Translations under genes and position numbers: made by a program
In this document: piece by piece, positions 29,001 through 40,589 of the stretch
Numbering within the stretch: the stretch's first letter is position 1
Layout of the letters: each line of letters starts with the position of its first letter
Origin: Cruorifilaria tuberocauda
Taxonomy: Eukaryota > Nematoda > Chromadorea > Rhabditida > Onchocercidae
DNA: 54,678 nucleotides
Assembly: GCA_013365365.1 (NCBI GenBank)
Contig: JABVXU010000367.1
Coordinates: 1 to 54,678, forward strand
Direction of reading: 5' to 3'
The notes under the pieces: model-generated
Databases searched by the model: none
What the model was told of the DNA's origin: nothing
What the model saw: only the letters and a program-made list of their open reading frames with translations

Positions 29001-31182
29001 CAGCAATGGCTATAAAAAGTCATAAAATTATAAAATAATTGATGAACATAAGTCATTCTATTTACCTTCCCCATTCATATTTACCGATAAGATTTTCAGC
29101 AGCTTTTAGCAATTCTTCCGTTTCACCAAATTCATAAAATGCTTTATCAATTACAGTTGGTTCAGCCCAAATTGCACAACGCATGCTCAAATCTCGTTTC
29201 TCCATCAATCCAACAACAATGGCCAAAAGATAAGAAGGTATTCGTATTGATTGCTTGAATGAATACTTTTTTAACTTTCCAACTTCTTCCGGTTCGCCTA
29301 CGGCAACTGCGCTCATAAGGCAAACCAAATCATTCGGGACAGCAACCTGAATAAAAAATGATATATATATATATACATAGGAAAAAGTGATGAAAAAATA
29401 TAGTTTCAAAAAATGAAGATGATATCCAAGCTATTACTGAAATTTAAAAAATTCTTCAAAAAGTAGTTGAAATTTTTGCAACCAAAAAAAGGTACTAATT
29501 TAACTAAAATTGATATACCTTTAATATTAGTATTTCAAAAAAATATGAAATGAATCGATACAATTCAAAATAATCAGCATTGTTGAACTGGGAAATATAA
29601 GATCAAGTTTAAAACTTTAAAAGTATAATTTATAAAGTATAATTTATACTTTAAAAGTATAATTTATAAAAGATGAAACGATAATCTCACCACAGCATCG
29701 TAACTTTGTTTCACTGATGGTGTATCCATACACGGTACTATTGAACGAGCATGTATATGCTGGCATTGACTAAATAAATATGGTTTTTCTTTTGCTGCTG
29801 TTTGTTCGGTTTTTAAAAACTGTAACGCTGTGCATGTCTCACCTGTATTATACGTGATGACGAGATTACTGAAATTAAAGTAAAAATCATTTATCATTTA
29901 ACACAACATAAATCAGTGTTATTTTATCAATTACTCGCACAGAGGTAATTTAATAATTTTGATGCTTTAAGTTTTATTTCACAAACTGCGTATTAAATTT
30001 AGCAGAATAGATATGATCCTGAAATAAATTAAAACACACAAGAATTCTATAAATTATAAAATCCTTTCATGGAATTTCTATCAATAACTCATACGCAAAC
30101 ATTCCTATAAATTCTTTCATAATACTTCTACCTATAACTCATAAAACAAATATAGATCCTTTCTATCAGTTAAGTGATTAAAATTTGTATAAAACAATAA
30201 TCTGAGTAATCAATTAAAAGGCCTACAATTTGTCTCCTTCTTTTCGTTTTCCCACATCGATTACTATTTTCTCACCCAAAACTTCAGCATCCTCCACATG
30301 ATAATCGACGATTTTGTCATCCAATTTAATACTTCCTATTTCCAACGATCGACTATCCAATATCTGAAAGTATTTTTAACAATAAGTTGATTTCAATTTC
30401 AAAATTTAACAATAATCTGATTTCAGTGCTATTAATAATACTAATATGGAGAAAAACATACTTTAATGATTTTTCACGATCTTAAGTATTTTTTTTAAAT
30501 TAGCATGAAACTTTACTCCAGACATAAGTGCACTACGACTACGTACTTCTAAATTTTAGAGTTATATTCCACTACAATTCATTGTACATATCGATAATAA
30601 TTATTACTTTGTCTATTATTTGCTCACTTAAAAGTAAAAATTATTTTTAGTATTTCAGTAAGGTATCCAGAAACCGAAGAAATTACTATGTGAAATATCT
30701 GGGAATGTTGAAAAAAAGTTGAATCATATCCATAATCTAATCAATCAGTAACAGAGTGAATCACCTATAGTTGCATCATTATCAGTTAAAATGTTATCTG
30801 AACTGTCACATGGATGAGAATAAATATGCTTCAAAAAGTGATTTCAAGTAATAAAACAGGAATTTAGCATATTACCTGATACTTATTCTTTACTTATTAA
30901 TTTTTTTTTAACTTATTCTCACTGCTTATTTCAGTAAAACTATCAGTATTTTTTTTAAATTTAAACGAATAGAACTCAAAATTTTACTGGAATTACGAAG
31001 CTTTTAAAATTAAATGCTACAAGAAATAAAATTATTACAATTTTATCAGTTGATTTGATGATACGTATCAACAAAACAACACTTCCAGATATTTGCGATT
31101 TACAAAAATCAATTGTCCAATCCAACGAAAAATGATCGATTGTTGCTTCATTAATATTTGCACTAGATGACGGATCATACAT
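26093..31182 (-). CDS. lta4h: Leukotriene A4 hydrolase-type M1 zinc aminopeptidase
   Basis: M1 metallopeptidase that trims N-terminal residues from peptides; vertebrate LTA4H also hydrolyses the epoxide LTA4. Exons from 5' to 3' on the minus strand: 31182-31039, 30363-30227, 29868-29691, 29346-29066, 28749-28570, 28258-28162, 28082-27963, 27828-27611, 27295-27148, 26833-26640, 26207-26093; phases agree, giving 603 residues (human 611). Signatures: GGMENP exopeptidase motif at 260-265; HEISH zinc site with His287, Glu288 and His291; third ligand Glu310 in WLNEGF; Tyr372 and Tyr377 in [11 protein letters not shown]-terminal helical domain ending [10 protein letters not shown]. Met1 lies five bases after TTGTTCCAG, a likely spliced-leader acceptor. 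The position matching human Asp375 reads Glu369 in an ungapped comparison, so epoxide hydrolase activity is uncertain. Cytosolic: no signal peptide. Confidence 0.94.
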
Positions 31183-31200
31183 GATTCCTGGAACAATAAA
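31183..31200 (-). promoter_or_regulatory. Candidate spliced-leader acceptor of LTA4H-like gene
   Basis: On the minus strand TATTGTTCCAG precedes GAATC and then the ATG; the transcript would begin at 31187, a five-base leader. This is typical of nematode trans-splicing and decides the start. Confidence 0.6.
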
Positions 31201-32559
31201 TCGATAATCTCTTTTAAATTACTTAAAATGTTTTTTTTTTGCGCAAATAAATTAAAACAGATTATTTATCAAAACTGATTTTACATGAGTGAAAAATTCT
31301 TTGTTCATTACCATAGAGGAGAGAGAAACTTACCTATATTACTGTCATATATATATTACTAGTAATAAATTCAAAAAGTAATACAGTAGAAATTTTATGT
31401 CAGAATTATATAGCATTAATTTCAATAGAATCTTATACTTAGAACAGGTAAAAAAATTTCAGTTTTATTGAATTTTCTTTTTTTTTGAAGCTAATTATTA
31501 CAAAGATTGTTTTCCATCATGAACTGGATGAATTCACTTGAATTTCCAGGATCAATCAGAAAGAAAATTTATTCGTTTATCGATTATAAATTCATCGATA
31601 TAATAATAAGTAAGCATTTGAACATGCGAACAAATATCCGCAATCTCATGAATATTACAAGGATTCATTTGAAATTTAAAAATAAATTTTTTTTTTGGGA
31701 ACTTTGTAAATTAATCGGATAATAAAGAAATACAAATAACAAAGTGAAATCATAATTTTTTGCAATGGCATTATTTTCCTATTCTTGCTATACATAATAT
31801 CAGCTGAGTATACGTATATAACAGTGAACGAGCTGAACAATCAAAGCAAATATTTAAGACTAGTAGAAAAATATTCTAAATGAAATTTTAGTTAAATTTA
31901 AATATAGAAAGTGATTTAAAGCTGCCATGCAGCAGAAGGGATAATATGGACAGAGCGAAAAAAAAAAGGATTTCGAATAGTTCTAAATTTTTGTTGGGAA
32001 TTTTATTTTATCCCCATAATAGACGATGCATGAAATATCACTTTAATTAACTACAAAAATGATCAACAATAACAGATGGCAGTTAACGAATTAACGAAGC
32101 AAAAAATCAAGCAAAATTGCAAAAAAGCAATCAAAGTTAATTAAAGTAAATTAATTAATCTAATCAGCTGCAAAGTGAAATCCGATGCTATCGGACTAGT
32201 TGGAATGAAGTTCTGGTAAGATTTATCTTAAAAAAAGAAGTGACTGAAAGGTCAAACAGCGTAAGGTTAAATAATATCTAAGTAATATAATATAGTAATA
32301 ATAATATCTAATTGAAAAAATGACTTCAAAATCCACGATTGTTAGAGTGACGATCAAAACCTTCACATGCTTTTTTATTCTTCGTAAATTTTACTTATGA
32401 AACTTTTCATAGAATTCATAATTTTTAAAATATTTTTCATAAATAGAATTTATTAATTTCAACAGCAAGATTATTTTCTGCCTAAAAAAGTAAAAATTTA
32501 AATGAAAAGATAAAAATTGCACTTGTTTTTAAATATGACTGAATCGAGAATAAGTTCAA
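31201..32559. other. Spacer between LTA4H-like gene and the VCPKMT-like gene
   Basis: About 1.4 kb of AT-rich sequence between two minus-strand genes. TTTATT at 32449-32454 (AATAAA on the minus strand) is a plausible polyadenylation signal for the upstream methyltransferase gene, 106 bases past its stop. No other gene is seen. Confidence 0.5.
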
Positions 32560-33979
32560 TCATTTACGCACTAAACGTAATACTTTGATATCTGGTGATT
32601 TAAATACATTATCTAATTCTTTATCTGCTACAGGACAAATATTAAAAAACGGAGATATCATTTCAAAAAATCCTTCTTGAGCAATTTTCGGTTCTCCAAT
32701 ATCGCGCACTTCGTAGCAACAAATAATCGTTGTAGCTTCCAATTGTAATACTACTCGAACAAGTCCTTCTAACGCCTAAATTCAAACATAAAGTCTTAAT
32801 CATGATTCGGTATCACACATAAAATTTTCTGAAATGTTTTTCAATGAATTTGTTATTTTCTAAGTATGTTTGCTAATCGATGGGAACATAAATGAATTAA
32901 AGTTTTTCTGGAATCAAAAAGTTATCCAGTTTACCTACAAAAATTCTCAGCATTATTTATATGAGATGAAAAATGAATCAACGGTAACATGATGCAAAAT
33001 TTTACCTTCAAATAGTAAATTACATCGATCATTATAACAACATCGAATGAAAACGATTTATGATAAGGATCATTCCAATCCAAAATTTCGGCTTTAACAG
33101 AACCCTCATTTTTTGTTATCACCTCGCAATTTTCCTGGATATTATATTCCAATAATTTGATTCCTTCCGATAAATCAGTTGCCACAACATCTGCACCTAA
33201 TGCTGCCAACAAAATACTGCACACTCCTGTTCCAGCACCAAGTTCTAGAACCTGACAAGATATATCATTAATTACAATCTCTAATGACTTCTAAATTCAT
33301 TCAACTTCAAAAAATGGTATTTTGTATCAAATTACACATCAGGGAAAAAATATATATTCAATATATTCAATTCCTGTAACAACAATACAGCTACGCTTTT
33401 ATCAGGAATTAAACTATCAGAAATTATCAGGAATTGGACAAAAAAAATTATCAGGAATTAAAACGTCAGGAATATATATGGAATTAAAACAGCTTTAGAA
33501 TCTTTTTGTTTCTAATGATAAAAAATGCGAATTTCAATTTCATATTTCACAATGAAACTAAAATATTTTCTGTACTATTCAAATTTCAATCATTAATCTG
33601 CAATAAAAAAAAATGGAAAACTTTTTATTGCATATAAATAAATCGGAATTTTTTTAATAATCATAAATAAGAGTAATAAATAAATTACCTTTTTTCTTTT
33701 CCAAAATGATTGAAATCGAACAAAATAATGACATGCTACAATAGAACTATCCCAAACAACACAGCTAACATCTCCAATGTAACGTTGGCTTATTTTGAAT
33801 TCATTTTCACCAAATTTTAACAAACGTACAAAATATGTATCATTACATTCCTATAAATTTTAATTGTAATTCTTTCATAACACTATAAAATCTGTGAAAA
33901 ATAATATTCACAGGATGAAAAATTAAGTTGAAAAATTAATTTTATTTATTAATTTTACTTGAATTTGATACGAATTCAT
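32560..33979 (-). CDS. vcpkmt: VCPKMT/METTL21D-like protein-lysine methyltransferase
   Basis: Seven-beta-strand SAM-dependent methyltransferase of the METTL21 group; the vertebrate relative trimethylates Lys315 of the AAA chaperone VCP/p97. Exons on the minus strand: 33979-33959 (tentative seven-codon first exon), 33850-33689, 33251-33006, 32775-32560; phase 0 throughout, 214 residues. Seen: CVVWDSSIV (family VVWD), SAM-binding VLELGAGTG at 62-70, ADVVATDLSE, the DxxY-like DVIYY near 137-141, and IICCYEVRDIG. The close match of IICCYE and the C-terminal SPDIKVLRLVRK favours VCPKMT over METTL21A. The first exon carries the only in-frame ATG found, followed by GTAAAA and a 108-base intron; it needs transcript support. 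The main exons are secure. Confidence 0.85.
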
Positions 33980-35549
33980 ATTTAACAACTCAAAAGTTGT
34001 TGAATATGAATTATTATAAACTCAAGTGAAACTTATTTGTATCATTTACATTCTTGCATATTTTAGTGTAATTTTTGTTGAGATTATAAGTTAACTAAAA
34101 ATGTTGCATAACAATTTTATTAAAGATGAATCATCATAAACACCAAGATAAATTAACATTAATTGTTTTAGTAAATATTTAATTATCAAATGAATTCAAA
34201 GAAATTAACATTGACGATCTTAGTAGTAAACATTTAAATAGCATAAAATTTAAATAAAATCAACTAAATTTCAAACAGCTTTGAAATTTATTAACAATAA
34301 TTGAAAAAAAAAAGAGATTAAAATTTATGCAAGTATAATTTCGAAAAAAAAAACAAAACTTTTTTTGAAAAAAATTTTAATGCATGATAAAATGAGAAAT
34401 AATCAGCTAAATCATGCTTTTCATTAATTCTTATCTTATCCTATATCTTATAGCAGTTGGAAAAAAAAAACGTGAAAAACGTGAAAACATAGAAAGCATA
34501 CAGAAATTTTGGCCATATTTACGGGGGAATCACTCGTTCTATTCAGTATATAGCCAATTCACACTTATCAAGTATTCTCTGTAAAATTTCTGTTAAAAGC
34601 ACAAAATAAAATTTTATAAAATTATTTTTTAACGCAATCATTTTGCTATTATTCTCATACAAATCTTTTCAATCTCTAGTAATTTATTCTTTTATAAAAT
34701 TTTGCATTCTCTACTAACTTTCGTGCTGCTCTCTTACACTCTCCTTTCACTCTCTACCATATCTATACAGTAATCTCTTTGCTTACTCTCAATCACTAAT
34801 GCAATTTCGATGGATTATTTAGAAATAACCAATAAATCAATGACGTTATACAAAATTGCAATTTATACCTTGCTAATGATCAAATAGGTTCAGGATTACT
34901 TCGCTAATTTTAAGTTTTAATTTCATCAGCTGGTGACGATATACGTGACGAGTACGTGTGTTACACGTACGCTACATTTATTTCATTACTAATAATTTCC
35001 ATTTACTAAATCATGCATCCCTATTTCATTTAGGTTATTAATCTAAGTAATTTTAAGGTTTCTACTTCATTTAGATTATTAGTCTAAGTAACTTTATAGC
35101 ATTGCTTTCAAGACATCTAAATAAAAAATTTCCTTAAAGGTAATTTTATCATATGAAATTTCAAGACTCTTGACTTTCCTTTAATGCTAGAATCAAGGAA
35201 TGACAATGTTTTCTAACTTTAATTATTTTTTAATTTTTAATTGCTATAATCTGAAATTCTTTTTTTAACATTTAGGTCTTGGAAATTATTTCTAGGTGTC
35301 ATTTTCATACTAAACACTAAATATGTTAATCTAATTCATGCAAGGTCTCATATTTTTAGCTTCTCATTTAACGGATAATTACTCATAACTAGGTAATGTT
35401 AGCAATTAATTTTTCACGCATAAGCTACGTGTTGTATGTAGCGCGTACACGTAGTATATAAAATGAGCAAAAGTGCAATTTTGAACGTGCTTTTCCATCA
35501 AATTAAAATAGTAGCTAACATAGCTGAATGCTCTCGTGTTTTTACAGAA
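33980..35549. other. Divergent intergenic region (VCPKMT-like / C/EBP-like) with ACGTG palindromes
   Basis: Shared upstream region of two divergent genes. It contains GTACGTGT-GTT-ACACGTAC (34952-34970) and CTACGTGT/ACACGTAG arms (35425-35432 and 35447-35454) around TGTAGCGCG, then TATATAAA just before 35463. ACGTG cores are typical of bHLH-PAS or bZIP sites; regulation is inference. Confidence 0.5.
35538..35549 (+). promoter_or_regulatory. Candidate spliced-leader acceptor of C/EBP-like gene
   Basis: GTGTTTTTACAG ends at 35547, followed by AA and ATG. It chooses between the two in-frame ATGs. Confidence 0.5.
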
Positions 35550-36375
35550 ATGGTACCAGCGGATCCATCGCAATGTGGTTCCGCGCGGAAAAGTGCTGTT
35601 TCATGTGATGGTGATAAATTGAGTGATGAGGAATATATATTGAAGAGGAAGCGAAATAATGATGCTGTAAACAGGTTTGTCATGTTTCGTTATGCTCACT
35701 CTATTAAATTTTAAATTTGATAAAGTTGAGAAATTAAAATTTAATTGGAATTTCAGGATGATTAATTCGATAATATTTTTTTTTTCAGGATGATCATCAA
35801 TTCGATAATAAGAAAAACTATTAAATATTTTTGAAATTAAAAGCTCTAATTATTGAACACTGAATTTCCATATTTGAATGATAAATAGTTAATTTGCTTC
35901 AAGTTGAATCAGTCTTAGTTTTGTAGAACTCGCCAAAAGAAACGTCGAGAAGAAACAGATACAATGCTACGAGTGGAGCAATTAAGGAAGGAGAATGTTG
36001 AATTGGAAAAAAAGGTAACTGTTTTATTTTTTAAGTTCAAGATGATTTATACATTTCTCCTGCTTAGTAGCTTATCCTAGGACGAATTTTATTTGAGAAA
36101 GCATTTTGCAGGAATTTCAGTATCATATATCAGTTTTACATTTTGGAATTTACATGAATTTATGAAATATTTTTGATATTATTTCCCTTGCTATTATTGC
36201 AATTTTAATAATATTATTCTAGGTTGAAGGACTTCAGAAAGAATTATCATTTCTAAAGGAGATGTTTGTTGCTTATGCAACCGGTAGCCGAGCTAGCTCG
36301 AGTACGAGTGAAGGAAAAATTGAAGCAAGTATATGTAACGAAAAACCGGGGTGTAGCCACAGCGAAAGTATCTGA
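35550..36375 (+). CDS. cebp-2: C/EBP-gamma-like bZIP transcription factor
   Basis: Small nuclear DNA-binding protein. Exons: 35550-35674, 35927-36014, 36223-36375; phases agree, 121 residues. The basic region EEYILKRKRNNDAVNRTRQK is C/EBP type (RxRNNxAVxxxR); it is followed by a leucine zipper, LRVEQLRKENVELEKKVEGL then LQKELSFLKEMF. The sequence after the zipper is short and Ser-rich (ASSSTSEG). Lack of a long N-terminal activation domain matches C/EBP-gamma and C. elegans CEBP-2, which heterodimerise with other bZIPs. The start at 35550 is preferred because GTTTTTACAG lies two bases upstream (likely trans-splice acceptor). Using the in-frame ATG at 35463 would add 29 residues, not recognisable as conserved. 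The cebp-2 versus other C/EBP choice is moderately sure. Confidence 0.85.
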
Positions 36376-37489
36376 TTAAATTGGATGTATTTATTGATAA
36401 CTGATTGGGATATCAGATTATCTGCATATTTTACTGTATGGCTATGCAGTTGATTGCCGGTTAAGGTCGTCTATCAGTGTTTTGATAATGGTTATAGCAC
36501 AATTAAAAAATTTCGATTTCTAGGGAGTCGAAATTCACAAAACCAGTTCGAATTGGCCATTTCTTTTGTTTTTTAATCTATCTTCATGAATAAGAAGATT
36601 TTGGATCATCAAGTGGAAAAAAAGCGTTGTTGGAAGCTTATAATTGTAACTGGTAACTGCGAGACATTCCAAACGATTGAATATCAAATTTTAATTTCGG
36701 TTCATTTCCTAATGTTTCTTCTAATTTTGTATATAGATTAAGGGGATGAAGTAATAGTAATTTTTTTTTGTTTTTTGTTTTGCTAATGGTATTTTAATTT
36801 TAAACTACTGTGATTATTTTGCCACAAGTGCTGTTCATTAACATGTGTCTTTGAATTGCATGGAATAATCAAATTATCTTTCTGCTAACGGTTATATTTG
36901 GCTCAATTCCCTTTTTTTTTTATTTATTATTCTGTAGACAAAGCACTAATTGGACTTAGAAATATTGTGAAAGTTATCCAAGAGAATCTATCCATTTCAT
37001 ATGTTTTATCTGGTCATTTCAAAGATGTTTATGATATTTGAAAGCTGTTTTTCTTTTTACAATTATTTGCAATTAATCAAAGAACGACAAAGTTCAGTAA
37101 TTTGTTTGAAACACCACCATATTATACAAATTAATGAATTATGAGTGATTTTGACTATTCAGATTTTTTTTGATTTTCAAATTTAATATCACAATAGCTT
37201 CTTTTCAAATTCTTGTATTTTTTTTGATCTTTTTTAAATTTTATCAGGCTGCACATAATACATCCAGCGGGAAATACTCTTCAATATAGCATTGAATTAT
37301 TAACAGTACTATTTAAATGGTACAGGACAGTATTAAGACATATAGTATAACTTCGTATTTTACAGATGGGTTATTATCATTACAACAAAGTAATTGATTA
37401 GCCAAGTGTTATCCGTTTATCACAATTGCGTTGAATGTTAATATTTGGAAGAAGTAATGTTTATCTCTTTATCTCAAATATTTCTTCAG
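36376..37489. other. Spacer between C/EBP-like and neuroguidin genes
   Basis: About 1.1 kb, T-rich, presumably the C/EBP 3' UTR and the neuroguidin upstream region. No additional gene, repeat array or canonical AATAAA close to the stop was seen. Confidence 0.5.
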
Positions 37490-37513
37490 TCAATCAAATT
37501 CTCATCGATCGGA
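37478..37513 (+). promoter_or_regulatory. Candidate spliced-leader acceptor of neuroguidin gene
   Basis: AAATATTTCTTCAG ends at 37489, giving a 24-base leader before the ATG at 37514. Confidence 0.5.
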
Positions 37514-39724
37514 ATGTCTGAGGAAGAACAGAAACGTTTTGCAAGTGTTGTTGCGGATTGCGTGAAAACATCAACTGAATTATTAAATTTGGCCAAGGAA
37601 TTCTGTACTGAACTTCAAAAAGAAAAAGAACGAGATGTTAGGCAATATTTACAAGCATTGATCATTTATTTTTTGGATTAATTTCATCCAGTCAAATTTT
37701 CATTTTTATTATCGGTTTCTTGAATTATTTATTTTTTCATAGTTATTTCAAATCAGTTTTCCAAAAAGGGACTTGTTTTTTAGTTTTGAACTGATCTTTT
37801 ATTGATCTCACTGTATTATTTACTAATTTTTCGCAGGGAATATCGTTCTATGAAGTGAAAAATCGTGATTTGCTTGCATATACGCGTGATTTGGTTTATC
37901 TGATGTATCAAATGAGTATTGGAAACAGTATACAGGGTGATCCAGCTATTGAACGTTTAGTTTATTTAAGAACGGTAAAGCAATTCTCTGACTTTCTTGT
38001 TTTTTTAAATATATTTCTTATAATTTTAGATTTGGAAGTGTGCTAAAATTACTTTTGAAGATTGCAATGGAAATTACAAAATTTGCGGCAATTTTGCAGG
38101 TTTTAGAACGAATGCGTCCTATTGAACACAGAATGAAAAACTATGTTGAAAAATTAATTTTACATGAATCTGATACGACAAACAGTGACTCAAAAGTACG
38201 TTTGATTTTTTTCGGAAAATGAATGCATCGTAGAGTAGACCTCATTTTTTTAGGACAGGAAGCAGAGAGGGAGAAGTATCAGGTGCAGTAGGAATGATAA
38301 CTTTTTCCAAATTGTTGGAGTTATCAAATAATTTAAAAGAAATTTCAAATACATAGTTAACTGTTTTCATTCAGACATTACGACCACATCCAGAACGACT
38401 GAAAATGGATGATGAAAGTGAAGACTTGGAATCGGAAAATAGCAGTGATGAGGGTGATTCGAAAGAAACAAAATCTAAAAAATACGTTCCACCTAAACTT
38501 ATGGCTGTACATTACAATGGTAATACTTGTCAAAATAATATTTCTTTATAAGTTGAAAAATCTAAGAAAAAGAATTTTGGTTGCTATTCCGTTCTGCGAG
38601 TAATTGAGAATGAAGCAAATTCTTTTATATGAATACCTCAGTTTATCATCATTTGGAAAAAGCCTGTTTACAGAAGATGAGGAAGAAGTGGAAGAACGGA
38701 AATTGGAGCGCGCAAGGCGGCGAGCATTGCAGAGTAGTTTGATACAAGATCTACGAGCGCAGTATAGTGAAGCTCCGGAAGAATTCCGGGTAAGTTTTTA
38801 ATTCCTTTAGTTGAAATTTCCAACTTAGCTTAAGTGTAAGTTCGAGCTGAACCGAGACTTAAATTTAACCTCACGTGCCCATTTCGAACCCTCGCGCAAC
38901 ACTGAAAAAGCATGCATCTGATGAAAAATGAAGTTTTGAAATTTTGGTGATTTCTTATTACTTTCACATTTTATGATATACGTCCGAAGAAATAAAATGG
39001 ATAATGAAATTAAAATCATGAAAAAATCTGTTTTCAGGATGACAGTATAATAAAGAGGAGAAAACAAGAAGATATTGAAAGACGGAAGTGAGTTTATATT
39101 TCTTTCCTGCTCGTTTTATTTATGAGAAGTTACTATTAATTGCCGAAGCTGAATTTTTCTATTTTACAGCATTTTTATGTATTACATCCATCTGTAGCTT
39201 GATAAATTTTGTTTCGTTTCAGATATGAAGAAGACTATCTTATTCGTTTGCAAATGAAGAAGAAGGAGAAGCACAATAAGAAGATTCAAGATCGACAGAA
39301 TATCCTGGATGAACTACTCCACTTTGGTGATTATATGGCAGTGAAAGATAGCAAGAAAAGTGGTGAAAGTATGGCAGGTAGTGGTGGTAGTGGAAAGCGC
39401 AGAAGAACTGGAAAGAATAAAAAATTACGACATGCTAGTACAAAAGGGAAAAAGGTAAGATAACTAACCATTTAAGATTCTGATTTCCAAAAAGAAAAGA
39501 AGTATTTTATTAAATTTTTTCTGGATTGGAGTTAGAAGAAAAATTTTGAACTTCAATAATGCATCTTTTAAGTTATAGATGACATTACTTTGTTACTATT
39601 AACTTTATTATACTTTATAGTATTATGCGCTCATTTTAAAATGCTTTTTCTTCGTGTTTACACGTTTTTTGTCCGTACTGCTTTACTCTTTTTGCAGGGA
39701 AAGGCTAAATCCAGAAAGAAATAG
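37514..39724 (+). CDS. ngdn: Neuroguidin (NGDN), Sas10/Utp3/C1D family
   Basis: Nucleolar protein related to yeast Lcp5, an SSU-processome component needed for 18S rRNA processing; vertebrate neuroguidin also binds eIF4E. Exons: 37514-37636, 37837-37974, 38100-38195, 38375-38519, 38674-38789, 39038-39087, 39223-39454, 39698-39724; phases agree, 308 residues. Residues 1-120 are the helical Sas10/Utp3 domain (ISFYEVKNRDLLAYTRDLVY, LERMRPIEHRMKNYVEKL). Then comes an acidic stretch, YVPPKLMAVHYN (a family motif) near 155-167, a charged coiled-coil segment, and a Lys/Arg-rich nuclear-localisation tail. The start follows TTTCTTCAG at 37489, a likely spliced-leader acceptor, so the in-frame ATG at 37457 is probably not used. 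AATAAA at 39817. Confidence 0.93.
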
Positions 39725-40589
39725 TGAAATATGTTACTGAATTTTTACAATTTTTATAATATGATCATCATTTTAATATCTCTTCCTTTGCCATTAGAAA
39801 GTTTCCTGCTGGGATAAATAAAATAATTCATTTGTTTTGTTAGAACAATGTTGACCATTGAAATATATAAAACCTAATAATATATTTATTTCTCTCACAA
39901 ACAATAATAAATCAGTAAACACCCGATTTCGATATTGAATTACCTGAATTAAACATTACTGAAAAACCTGATGTTTGCGTAAATTATATTAAAAAATTGA
40001 TATATAATGATTAGAGCACTATACCTTAAAAGCACTACGAAAATATATAATAGTTAAGCAAACTAATTGGATTCGAAAGCTCAAAGTAATCGATGTGTTA
40101 TTTCTTGTCGGTCAAATATAAATCTTTCTAACTATATACAAGTAATACCATTATTTTTACAAAATATCACTGTATTTTATCTATGAATACATTTTGAAAT
40201 TTCAAAAAGAAACTTCTGTAATTAATTCTACATAAATTATTATATTTACATATTGAATTAACAGAGTACTCTTATTTTTCTCAAATTACAACTACGGATT
40301 GAAAAGTTTTCCGGAAAATTAACAAAAAAAAATCTTTGACGAGGAATGTAAAATTGAGAAAATTCGGAGTTCTCTGTTGCTAATTTCAAAATTTTTCGAT
40401 ATACAATATCAGTGAATTAACACGTAACAGAAGGAATAAGCTACTGAATAAATAAGTTAATGAAAAAAAATGTAAAAAAAAAATAAGAAAAAAGGACTAA
40501 CTTATTTCTGAAGAACATTTTTGAAAATAACCGATTTTCTGGAAGATAATTTTGAAATTAATCACTTTCTTTCATCCCGGAAAATAATA
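39725..40589. other. Convergent spacer between neuroguidin and sirtuin genes
   Basis: AT-rich 3' flanks of two convergent genes. A polyadenylation signal for neuroguidin is at 39817-39822. No further gene is seen. Confidence 0.6.

Noticed and set aside
37445..37513. Upstream in-frame extension of neuroguidin from 37457
   Set aside because: A strong TTTCTTCAG acceptor at 37489 interrupts it, and the extra residues are not part of the conserved domain.
38825..38900. tRNA-like GGTTCGAAA string on the minus strand in a neuroguidin intron
   Set aside because: Flanking bases do not pair as a T stem and no acceptor or anticodon arm can be drawn.
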